Notes under the pieces: model-generated
Seen by the model: the letters and a program-made list of their open reading frames with translations, nothing else
The model's database searches: none
Told to the model about the DNA's origin: nothing
NCBI GenBank assembly: GCA_027575805.1
Contig: JANBPU010000010.1
Coordinates: 1-64,000, forward strand
Reading direction: 5' to 3'
DNA length: 64,000 nt
Source of the DNA: Mycoemilia scoparia
Taxonomy: Eukaryota; Kickxellomycota; Kickxellomycetes; Kickxellales; Kickxellaceae
Translations under genes and position numbers: made by a program
In this document: positions 44,742 to 55,200 of the stretch, piece by piece
Numbering within the stretch: position 1 is the first letter of the stretch
Layout of the letters: each line of letters opens with the position of its first letter

Positions 44742-46289
44742 TGGCTACAAAGCACTTCCGACCAACAATATGACTTTCTGCTGCGGCGAGTGAAAACTAT
44801 AATTGTTGTCAATGATCCCTCGCTTTTGAGGTTGCGAGCAGGATTGCTGTGACTGGCTATGTAAATTGATTTGAGTGCGACCTGGTGGCGGTTTAGAAAA
44901 AACGGAGATATTCGACAAAGACTACCAGGACCAAAACAGAGGTTTGCGTGTGGGAATTTCAGGCGGGGCGAAGGGAAGGGTGAAAAGGACGTGGCAGAAA
45001 ATTGCCTCTCAAATTACGGTGTCGATTGTTGCCCAGTATATATAACAAATGTCCTTGGCTAAACCAACCCCGAAAAGCAGAAATAATTACAACTGTTTTA
45101 GCGTGTTCGTGTGTTTAGGTAAACGCGTGGACGGGAATAAGCTAGTGTTGGGGAGGAAAATGAACAAGACAGTTTGCATCCAATCTTCCCATTAGCCATC
45201 TCAACATTAGTCACATGAAAATTTGATTGTGTGATTACACCTGATTAGTATTTCCTTTCTGGCTTTAAAGTGAGCCTCGAAAATTGAAAAATAGCCTGAA
45301 GTAAGTACATATGTGCTAAAAGATTAGCAAAGTAGTTCCTATTCCGATTTGTATACATAAAAATTGTCAGTATTGCTTTCCATGATAAATAAAATGTGAC
45401 TTTTAAATGGCATTATATATCTAACATAAGTATAGTTTTTAACCGTAATTCATTTGACATTTCTAATATATATCAAAAACGATATTACATCCTACTGTAT
45501 TAGCCTATAATGCAATCGAAATGAATATACTTTTATTTGTTTCTGCATCTAGGAAATTATTTTTGAAGGGTGAATGATTACTAGTGAAACTGGACATCCA
45601 TTTGGCTGTGATTACCCCTATAATCACCGGTCACCAAAAGGCTCCCTTCAAAAATTATCACCCATATTATCTGGTGATTTAGGATCAGTGTTTCCAAATT
45701 TATTCCTCTTAATGTTAATCTTTTTGGGATTTTGTGCAATGGCTTGGGCATAAGGTCCATACTGTTCTGCAACCTCTATTCGCAGGTTCGCGCCCCGAAG
45801 AGGGGAAATTTTTAGCAGAAAAATTAATGGTGGAAAGGATGATACTAACAATAGAGTCAAGCCCTTATTGGCCATTACGCATGCGTCCAATGTGATTATA
45901 CTATTGTAACTGATCTACCAAATTTTTGAATTGGAATTGCTTTCAATAATATCTATTTCTGATGCTTTATCGCATAAAACAAAACCATGTAAATCCATTT
46001 AAACAGAGGTAATTGTCCAAGCACATCTTAATGTACTCGTTTCAACCTTTAAAAATACTGGAATCATTTAGTTTATTGAGTGATATTGAAAATATCACTG
46101 TGGTTTGTAAGATTTTTTGTTATCCGGTTCTACATTACAAAAACCATTTAAAGAAAAATGAAAAGAAAGCGACAAACATTTTTTAATACAAATATTAAAA
46201 CTTCTGCTCAAAAAGCATATTGTGCTAAGGTATATGTCTTGCTACAAAAATGAGTGTATATCATATAACACAATGTAATCTAGGTAGTA
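44742..46289. other. Intergenic region with one MITE
   Basis: 1.5 kb between the SWI1 start and the transporter stop. It holds the MITE at 45552-45664. The rest is AT-rich with no supported gene. Confidence 0.5.
45552..45664. mobile_element. MITE family A copy
   Basis: 113 bp beginning GGAAATTATTTTTGAAGGGTGA and ending CTCCCTTCAAAAATTATCACCCA, flanked by TA (45550-45551 and 45665-45666). The interior has the family blocks catttggctgtgattacccctataatc and ggtcaccaaaag. Confidence 0.85.
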
Positions 46290-48135
46290 TTATAGAGGCC
46301 AAACCTCTTCTTGGACTTCCTCCTCCTCACGTAGTAGCTCACGGATAGAGCATCTGCGGATGCTTCTGTGGCGGACAAGAATTGTTGCCAAAAGCAAGCA
46401 GGTCAGTGCTAATCCAGTAGTAGCGACGAAGGCATCACGATAGCAGTATCCATTGACACACTTCCTTGGATCACGGTCAGGAATGTTTTGGTCATAAACC
46501 CAGCCAAATATAAAGCCACATATTTCTCCACCTATTGGTGTGGTCAATATCAAAAGCCCGACATTGGAGCCAAAATGCTTGTTTCCAAACCATGTGCTGG
46601 TAAGCGATAGTACCAATGCAAATAAGGATCCGTAGAAGACACCAGTCAGAGCTGTTCCAATCCACAAAAGCTCGATCTTGGTAGTCAACCCAATAGCTAT
46701 TTGTGAGACAACAAGTCCGAATGTAATGAACACTAGCAAAGAGCTCCTAGGGATATTGTACAGCCTCTTGCCAATATCAGCCACTGGTCCAATAATAAGT
46801 CTACCAGTAAGACTGGCAAAACTAACCAAAGACACATAAAAGTTTATCAGGGACTGAGCCTTGTTGGGGTCTCTTTCTGGAACCGATGAAGAATATAGAG
46901 AATCCACAATAGTTCCAATCGTGTTTATGAAGAAAATGCCAATACCAGCACCAGTAAGGACAACGAGACTCAAGAGCTGGGCTTCTGGATCACGAATAAA
47001 TCTCATACCACCGAGATCGCGAACAAAGTCGTAGTCCAGCCCAGCGTCGCGATTAGTCCTTATGGATTTTGTAGTCTGAGCTCGAGATACTTGGGCGCTT
47101 TGTGGAACCTGGGTGCTGCTTGATGTGGCTGACCAGGGTGAAGATTCTGATGGAGACTGGCGATTGACAAGTGGAGTGTTTTCAGACACATTTGAGTTTT
47201 GGATGTAATGCTGATTATCAAGCTCAGAGTTAGCGGAGTGAGTGGAAGATGATTCGGGGTTAGATTCATCAGCAAACTTGCTAGGTCCAAAGCCCACCAC
47301 AACGAGACATAATGTTGCGAGAAGAGCAGCAGTTCCACCAGCAATTCCCATGAATCGGATAAATCCAAAGGTATCAGGTGAGCCATTCTCCGACACAAAG
47401 ATCAGGGTGTTGAGTTGCGACATAATAAGGGGTGAGAGGCCAAAAAAGGCATTAGTGAGCGATATGGCCATACTACGACTACGTTTGAAATTTTTGCTCT
47501 ATAAAGAATTCAAGATTTTTGGTTAGATACATCATTATAGATCACAAACAACTTGTTAGAGTTGTATACTTACGGTTGTGGTTACTGCTGCCATACTGGT
47601 GCATTGACTTCCAAGCCCCATCAAAGTTTCATAAAAGGCCAAAACAATAAAGCTATTCCACGGAAGTGTGCCATTGTAGGTATAAGCAATACACAAGAAT
47701 GCGGTGCAAACAATTATAGCACCTATTGCTGCCAATCTATACAAACAATACCCAAGAATGACAACATATCAGGGCAGGGTTCAAAATACCATCATAAATG
47801 CACAGTGCCATAAATTGTCTGTTTTATTACCTTTTGGGACCATAGATGTCTGCAGCGCGGCCTATGAAGGGACCAGCGAAAAGAAAGCCAAAGTTTGCAC
47901 AGATAGCAACGATGCTGGTTTGGCGGGAGTTGAAGTTGAGCTTTTGAGCAAGTGGCTGGCCATAGAGGGAAAAGGTATAAACGCTAGCCGATGTACCAGT
48001 GCAAAGGCAGGCACCAATGAGAGCAATTGCGCGCTGCCAATGACGAGAAGACCTGGCCTGGTCTTGTATGGTACTCTGAGTCATTTTAGAACTAATAAGT
48101 AAAGGAGGGAAGAATGAAGCAAGGTCAGATAACAT
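46290..48135 (-). CDS. MFS transporter, MCH1-like
   Basis: Three exons: 47831-48135, 47574-47736, 46290-47498; about 559 residues. Twelve hydrophobic segments in two blocks around a polar loop of about 100 residues. The N-terminal block has RAIALIGACLCTGTSASVYT, FSLYGQPLAQKLNFNSRQTS and GFLFAGPFIGRAADIYGPKR, i.e. the nodulin-like/MCH1 branch of the major facilitator superfamily. The second half includes AGIGIFFINTIGTIVDSLYS and GRLIIGPVADIGKRL. The C-terminal tail carries a dileucine-like ELLREEEEVQEEV stretch. Yeast Mch1 is a vacuolar transporter of unknown substrate, so no substrate is assigned. ATG at 48135 or at 48084 (MTQSTIQ) may be used. Confidence 0.88.
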
Positions 48136-48580
48136 GGGACATCAGACGATGTTTTTAAGTGGTACTATGACTAGACGGGATTTTTTAAAGATCTGCAGAC
48201 ATCATTTTTTCCATCATTGTGACTTGAGGCATGATCACATTTATTATGTTGTTGCAAACTCAAGAAGCCTGATTAATAAAGTATTCTGATTGAACCACAA
48301 ATTTAATTTCAAGTCAAGTGTACATGTGTCTGTGTGTGTATTGATTGCGTCAGCCCCTGTCGTATACTTGCTAAGAATATTATTGTTATTGTCAATGTTA
48401 GACCATAGTTATTTCTATAAGGCTAAATACGTCAAGTAACCTTGCAAATACTTGGACACGCACTGCTCTTTTGTATCTTTGTATTCATACACACAATTAA
48501 GCAATATCCTTCATTGCTTCCTTAAATTTACAAGCTTGTGTCTACTACGAAATTACTTTGTATAAGCATAGTCAATAAAC
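48136..48580. promoter_or_regulatory. Divergent promoter region, transporter / proteasome beta-1
   Basis: 445 bp between two outward-facing start codons. Contains agtcaagtgtacatgtg and AT-rich segments; no named motif identified. It must hold both promoters. Confidence 0.35.
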
Positions 48581-49577
48581 ATGGGTCTCAAGCCAGGAGA
48601 AGTTTCTACCGGTGTAAGTTACTTCATATGTTAAACATTAACATTAGTATTCTTGAAATATATCGTTTACTTTAACTACTAATGGCAACTTTATATTTTC
48701 GTCTTGTATAGACAACCATTTTGGCCGGAAAATTCAAGGATTGCATCATTATTGGTGCCGATTCCAGAACAAGCATGGGAACATACATTGCCAACAGAGT
48801 CACAGATAAATTAACACACGTCGTAGATAGCATATACTGCTGTAGATCAGGAAGTGCGGCAGATACTCAGGCTATTGCTGCCATAGTTAAATACGAACTA
48901 GATGTATATGCGTAAGTAGGAAAGCAAGGATATTGCTATAGTGCTAACATTGCTTTTGTTTACTAACTGTTGGCTCTTCAACGTCCATTAGTACTTCTCA
49001 CAACGAGAGACCAACCGTTAAAGTTGCAGCAAAGATATTCAAGAGATACCTATACGAAAACAAGTCCCGACTTACAGCAGGTATAATAGTTGCTGGATGG
49101 GATCATCAGGATGGATTTTCAGTATATAACCTTCCCGTTGGTGGATCTATCCATGAAATGAACCTTGCTCTTGGTGGTAAGTATCCTCAGAAGCTAATTT
49201 AAAAATGCAACGCTATAGAATTTGTACCTCAAGTTGGTTTCCACCAAATATTAGGATCTGGATCCTTGTTTATCTATGGATTCTGCGAGGAGATGTACAG
49301 CCCTGAAATGAACCGGGAGGATGGGCTTAAATTCATAAGAACCGGTAAGTCATTTTAACTTTGTAACAGCTAGACTATTTTCATTAGTGCTAATGATCGA
49401 AAACAGATCCCTGATTTTATTGTTCTGTGTTTAGCTTTAAAGCTGGCAATGTCGAGTGATGCATCATCCGGTGGTATGATTCGGACAGCAATCATAGACG
49501 AAAACGGTGTACAGCGTGACGATGTTCTAGGAAGCGATGTCAAGAGTAAGTTTGGAGCAACCAAGATTCATATATGA
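48581..49577 (+). CDS. PRE3: 20S proteasome subunit beta-1
   Basis: Five exons: 48581-48613, 48712-48911, 48992-49176, 49255-49344, 49435-49577. Exon 1 encodes only the propeptide [11 protein letters not shown]; exon 2 begins with the catalytic [20 protein letters not shown], so the Gly-Thr autocleavage site coincides with the intron. NRVTDKL (Lys33), [60 protein letters not shown] and [18 protein letters not shown] identify beta-1, the caspase-like active subunit. The 3' end is ambiguous: reading on gives [11 protein letters not shown] and a stop at 49577, but AG|GTAAGT-like sequence at 49545 could splice to an acceptor at 49721, giving a shorter KIF end at 49729. Confidence 0.95.
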
Positions 49578-49877
49578 GCATACTAAACCGCTAGTAAATA
49601 TGTTTGCTAAGTTCTATATTGCATTGTGTCTGGATATAGCATACTAAAATGATATAACTGGTGACAAACGAGAATAACCAGATATTATTTTCAAATTATT
49701 ACTATTGTCTTTTGATGTCCAGTCTTTTAAACCACATTATCTAACTCATTTCAACACCCCTTTTCATTGATAAGTCTGACATCGAGGCAATGGATTTTCA
49801 TGTAAAAATGATGGTTAACTTAAATATTTTATAGTATATTGTTAACGATAAACATGGCTTTAAAACAGAAACGAAAT

Positions 49878-50497
49878 CTATAGTGGTTCAGGGGGCTGGA
49901 AGTTTGGGTCATTTTCCTAAAGAATATCATAATTATTAAAGCCTTTTGAAACAAAATAATTGATGTAATTTTTAGTTTAATTGCTGCTTTAACTAACCTT
50001 AAACTGCTTGGACCACAACATTGAGGGAATCCAACCACGTGGGTATTGTGTACGTCTCTATTTTAAGAAAATTGTTGGATCCAGATCAGTATTTATGTAT
50101 TTTTAATGCTTGGCTTTTCACATATACAAATAATATAAATGCTTGTTCTTACCTCAAGCTGTGCGGACTTGTACCATACAAAGGCCAAGGTAGTGAATAG
50201 ACCAGCACCAACGATTGCTGTATTTCTCTTCCATTGTTTTGGGTTGCTCCACCAACCACCTGCTGGGGACCTTTATATTATTAAGTTTATCCAATTAAGG
50301 GCGGCAAATTTAAAATCAGCATAATATATCAAACTATTTTATATTTCTTACAGAGAAAATTAGATTCTCTGCACTTACCAGACTTCTTTAGGATAGGGTT
50401 TTTGTACTGCTCCTCCCTACATAAAACACATTTGAAATTAGGTTCAGCGGATTGATTTTAATTCCCTTGTTGTGAACATGATTGCACTAATTACCAT
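49878..50497 (-). CDS. Small single-pass, probably mitochondrial, fungal protein
   Basis: Five exons: 50495-50497, 50379-50416, 50153-50270, 49998-50057, 49878-49916; 85 residues. The first coding exon would be just the ATG, followed by a GTAATT donor. The protein begins MGGAVQKPYPKEVWSPAGGW and continues WSNPKQWKRNTAIVGAGLFT with a single hydrophobic segment (TAIVGAGLFTTLAFVWY), then RGWIPSMLWSKQF and a short acidic tail. I know very similar PK.VWSPAGGW..P.NWK.NT sequences from other fungi as small conserved proteins, likely mitochondrial inner membrane, but cannot name a function. The last intron is chosen because stopping at KVS would use a GTTAGT that looks like a donor; the alternative stop is at 49989. 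Confidence 0.75.
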
Positions 50498-50981
50498 TTT
50501 AAAATTAACGAATTGTTTTGACGAAGAAAGTTAGAATAGGTTAAAGTAGCAGAATACTTTATACTAGCCTTGTAAGAGTTGGTAGATATTAGTGTGATAT
50601 TATATCTGGCTGATTAGGCACTGATATTGAAGCTCATCAAGGGATCAGCAGGGAATTCGCCCGCATATTATGGGTTTATGGGGGGTATTTAGAGAAATTG
50701 ATGGCGAGAAATAAAGGAATATTCCAATGTCATACAAATAGAGCCTTTATTGAAATATAATCCAAGTTCAAACACCTCGCTTGAGGTGGTTCACCTTTTG
50801 TGCAAAGTTTTGTAAATCCTATAGCTTTATCTATCTATCTTAAATGGGGTATACTGCCTCAACGCGTGAAAAAGAGCCTCAAAATGAGGTTATAGCAAAC
50901 CAAATTAGGATCATGCATAACATAATGAGCAAAGGCTTTTTAGGCTCGCCATCCAATATCATACCTCTCTTTAGGAGTCAA
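50498..50981. other. Intergenic gap
   Basis: 480 bp between the small mitochondrial-type gene and the next open frame. AT-rich with a short ctatctatct run near 50830; no gene or repeat family recognised. Confidence 0.4.
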
Positions 50982-51424
50982 CTACGCCATTTGGTCAATG
51001 GTACATGACAGAATGATGCCAAAATACTTTTGGGTATTATACCAATCTAGGCTTACTATGCAAGCTACTTTTGATGAGCCGTTGTGCAAATAAGTGAATC
51101 TTAACCAAGTCGAATTATGAGCTCCAACATGTTTTGTGCTGTATTTATAATTGGATTCCCAAGCTTTAGGTGTACTTCGAGTTTGTGTGTACAAGAATTG
51201 GAACCAAGGTTCTTTTCCCAAAGAGTTAGCCAAGAGCTGGCATAACAGATCAACCTGTAGGTACTCCTGTTTGTTTATTGCCTGAAAGAAGAATAGACCA
51301 AAGAAGTTGTGTTGGTAAACAGCAAAGCCACGCCTTGCTACTTGGTGGCTATGAGGAAAAACTAAGCTATTAGCCTGAGGCCAAAGAGATAGTGTTGTCC
51401 TGGTGTAACTCCATTGACCTTAAA
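50982..51424 (-). CDS. Possible unrecognised coding region, 5' end uncertain
   Basis: The minus-strand frame ending at the TAG at 50982 is open for about 147 codons up to a TAA near 51424, improbably long by chance for such AT-rich DNA. It reads RTTLSLWPQANSLVFPHSHQ, RRGFAVYQHNFFGLFFFQ, KEPWFQFLYTQTRSTPKAWE and ends IILSCTIDQMA. Composition is protein-like (spread of Trp, Tyr, Phe, no low complexity). I recognise no family. A short upstream exon with an ATG near 51545 (MCGLGEVWLLF), joined to an acceptor near 51395, is one possible 5' end. It could also be a remnant of a gene or mobile element. Confidence 0.4.
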
Positions 51425-51738
51425 CTGCATGTTGAGATTCCATTTTAAGGGTTCTCAAGTCGCTGGCTAAGAACTTTGGCAACCTTTAATGCGAGAACTG
51501 ATTACCTGAATAGTAGCCACACTTCCCCTAAACCGCACATTCTGTATGTGGTGGACTGAGCTGTGGGGTGGTATGAATTATAAATGTGCATCCGTTTATA
51601 TAACATGTTCCCACCACATCTATCAAAAGTACTTCAATCAACTTTTCTTTATCAATTTTCACACCTACCACATTTTAGTATTTCAGCGAGAGGTCTCTCT
51701 GCTCAAGTTCCAAACACAAACGAGGTAGATACATAAAG

Positions 51739-52047
51739 ATGTCTTCGCACAAATGGCTAAAGGTTACCAAATACTGCCAGGGCCTATTCAAAAGGCTAGC
51801 TCATTCAAAGTCCAACACAGTAGAGCGGTCATTTGAAACCTTCAGGACCACTCACAAAGAAAAGAGCGCTGTACCTACAAAAAATTCCGAATATCGCAAA
51901 CCACGGCCTTTCACAATGTATGAGCTCCCACCCATAGATTTCATCCACAAGAAACAAATAAACACGTTTATTGCTGCTGGTGAGAATTCGTCGCCAATCC
52001 TCCCTCCAGTAAACATATCTGTGATTAATCTCAGCTTCGCTTATTAG
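51739..52047 (+). CDS. Small hypothetical protein
   Basis: An ATG-initiated 102-codon frame: MSSHKWLKVTKYCQGLFKRL, basic N-terminal helix, Pro-rich middle (RKPRPFTMYELPPIDFI) and hydrophobic end. I recognise no family. It sits alone between an uncertain ORF and the copper ATPase 3' end. It may be a genuine short gene or chance. Confidence 0.3.
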   Translation: MSSHKWLKVTKYCQGLFKRLAHSKSNTVERSFETFRTTHKEKSAVPTKNSEYRKPRPFTMYELPPIDFIHKKQINTFIAAGENSSPILPPVNISVINLSFAY

Positions 52048-52256
52048 CAGAAGCAGCAGAGAGAGAGGCTCGGTATTTTGTAGTCGTTCTAACAACAGTT
52101 CATGGTTTTGTATAACAAGTGCATTTATATTATTAACTTTGCAAAATAAAAACGCGTAATTCTTTCAAAACAAACAGGGTAATATATGTGTATGTGGGTG
52201 TTAGCTACAATTAGAATGAAGGAAATACATGGTATAAAATATTAGATATTGGTTTT

Positions 52257-55200
52257 CTACGGCTCAGCCGAAAGTGGCGCGTAGCCTTGTTTATTTGTGG
52301 AGGATGTTTTAACGAACTCCGACATTTCGAATTCTTCCGAGCCTTTGGTTCCAGACCTAGACTTGTCCATGCGTGGTAGGGGCATGTAGGGATTATTACT
52401 GCTGCCGCCAAATGTGGCTGACAAGCCGTCAGATGTTGGGTATGGGCTGTATAGATGTGCCTCAGAAAGGGTATCAGTTTCTGTACTATCGCTCATTTCA
52501 ATAGATGTGTATGCAGCCTTACCAGGAGCTGTGCATAGGGGCTTGCTGTATAGCTTTAGCAGAAGGCTGGATGCCATCACAGATAGACTGCTCAGCGCCA
52601 TTGCCAGACCAGCAAACATTGGTGGGAGCATCATGCCAAATGGTACAAACAAGCCCATGGCCAGAGGGATACCAACCAAGTTGTATACAGAGGCCCAGAT
52701 GTAGTTCCATCTAATCCTTCTGAATATCGTGGATGACAGATCAAGCGCTGCAACCACATCTGTCAGGTCAGCACGCATAAGCACCATTCCGGCGGCCTCC
52801 ATTGCCACATCAGTTCCCGAACAAACAGCAATGCCAACGTCGGAGGCTGCTAGGGCTGGCGAGTCATTAATCCCCTCCCCAACAAATGCTACGCGGCAGG
52901 GTTTGCCAGTTTCTAGCTGCCTAGCGCGTAGCTTACGGACGATATCGGTTTTTCCAGATGGCGAGACCCCAGCATAGACCTTTTGTATACCACATTCAAC
53001 GGCTATTGCTTCTGCTGTTAGTTTCTGGTCGCCAGTGACCATGACTACCTCGAGCCCCATCTCCTTCAAGGTATGGATCGAGGAGCTTGCTTCAGGGCGA
53101 AGAGTGTCGGAGAGTGATACCCATCCAGCATACGAATGGTTTATTGATACAAATACAATAGTGCGGCCAAGCGCCTCTTCGCGCTGCTTTATATGGCTCG
53201 ATATTTCTTTGGGAACTGATGCGCCGTGTTCATGCATCAGCTGGAGGTTTCCAACGGCCACCGAAGTCTCCTCCCATGCAGTGCCAAAGCCTGGAGCGCT
53301 GCTTCCAAGCTTCACATCTGCGACGACGCCTTTGCCTACAGCACTTTGGAAGTTGGATATTCGAGCCTGGATTTGCTCAACATTAAGCATGGATTTGGCA
53401 TAGGACAGTACAGCCTTACCAAGAGGATGCTCAGATCCACTCTCAGCCGCTCCTATTATAGCAAGGAAGGCTCTTTCCAATTTGGAATCCTGGGAGGCAA
53501 ATTCAGTTACGCTTGGCTGGCCGATAGTTAGAGTGCCTGTCTTGTCAAACACCACAGTGGTGATCTTGTGTGCCGCTTCGAGAACTGCACCACCTTTGAT
53601 GAGCAAGCCCATTTGGGCACCGACTCCAGTGCCAACCATGACTGCAGTTGGGGTGCTAAGACCAAGGGCACAGGGACAAGAAACCACAACAACAGCGACA
53701 GCCATTTTAAGGCAGACAACAGTATAGCTGCCCGTCATTTTTGCCTGCTCCTCAAGCATTGCTGGCTTGGGAAGGTTGGTATGTGAAATAACCATCCAGC
53801 CAATAAATGTAAGCGCGGCTATTATCAGGACACCAGGAACAAAATACTGCGAAACAGTATCAGCGAATGCCTGGATCGGTGCCTTCTTCGTCTGGGCTTC
53901 CTCTACGAGCTTAACAATCTGAGAGAGCGTTGTATCTGATCCAACACGACTTGCACGCATGGTAAATGTTCCAGAGCAGTTGACAGTGCCTGCTACAACG
54001 GTTGATCCGACGGTTTTTGGGACGGGGACTGATTCACCGGTCACTGTAGATTCGTCAATGTCGGTCTGGCCATAGATGAGTTCGCCATCAACGGGAACCT
54101 TTTCACCAGGAAGCACGCGCAATATATCATCAACTTCAACCAGCTCAGTGGCGATTTGTCTTTCTCTTATGACGTCGCCGGTGCTTGGATCCATCTCAAC
54201 CAGGGTCGTTTGGGATGGCGCAAGGGTCATTAGTTTTGATAAAGCAGTAGAGGCATTGCTTTTTGCCATGTTTTCCAGATATCTGCCAAGCGATACAAAA
54301 GTAATGAGCATAGCAGACGCCTCAAAGAAACAGTGTGGCTTGGGATGTTTGCCATGAATCAGCGACCATAGCAGCATGAATGCGGAAAAGAAAAAAGAAA
54401 GAGAGGTTCCGGTCACGACCAGAACATCCATGTTGGCGTTTCCATGCTTCAACGCCTTCCACGAGTTGATGTAAAATTGCCTCCCTATGCCGAACTGAAT
54501 GGGTATGGAGAAAAGCATCTCCAGTATCGGCCCTACCGGTGCACCAGGAATGATTTGATATGAAACGATATCTCGCATCACAGGAACATGGGGGAATAGC
54601 TTTGCCAACAAAAGGACAGGTATAGAAAACAGCAATGAGCGCCAAAAATTACGCTTCCACATTAGTATTTCCTTGGTGCGCTCCAATGACTCGATTTGTG
54701 CTGTGTTGTTTCCAGCCTCAGTGACAATGGCGTTGAATCCTGCGCCTTCTATCAGTCTTATTATCTCACGAACTCCGGTCAAGTCCCTTCGGTATTCAAT
54801 GCAGCCAGTTTCCATGGGCAAGTTTACGGACACTGATATGATTCCTGGAGCCCGTCCAACAGTACGTTCAATTAGTCGCACACATGATGTGCACGTCATG
54901 CCGAATATTTTAAGGTCAACTTTGGAGTCTACCGATTCAGTAATTGCTTGTGCAGTAAATCCCAAGGACTCTATGGCCTGTGCTATATCTTCCAAGCCAA
55001 TTTGTGTTGGATCAAATGTGACCTTGGCACGCTGTGATAAGAGAGATACATCGATATTGGCGATTCCGGCTTTCTTTCCTACATTCCTTTCAATAGATGC
55101 TACACACGAAGCACATGTCATTCCGCCGACATTAAAGTTTGCCGTTTCTATTACAGCGATGTTTTGGCTCCTGGAGCCATTGTTCCCAGTGCTGGTTCCT

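Noticed and set aside
45770..45815. tRNA-like GGTTCGCGCCCC box
   Set aside because: No matching acceptor, D or anticodon stems could be built around it.
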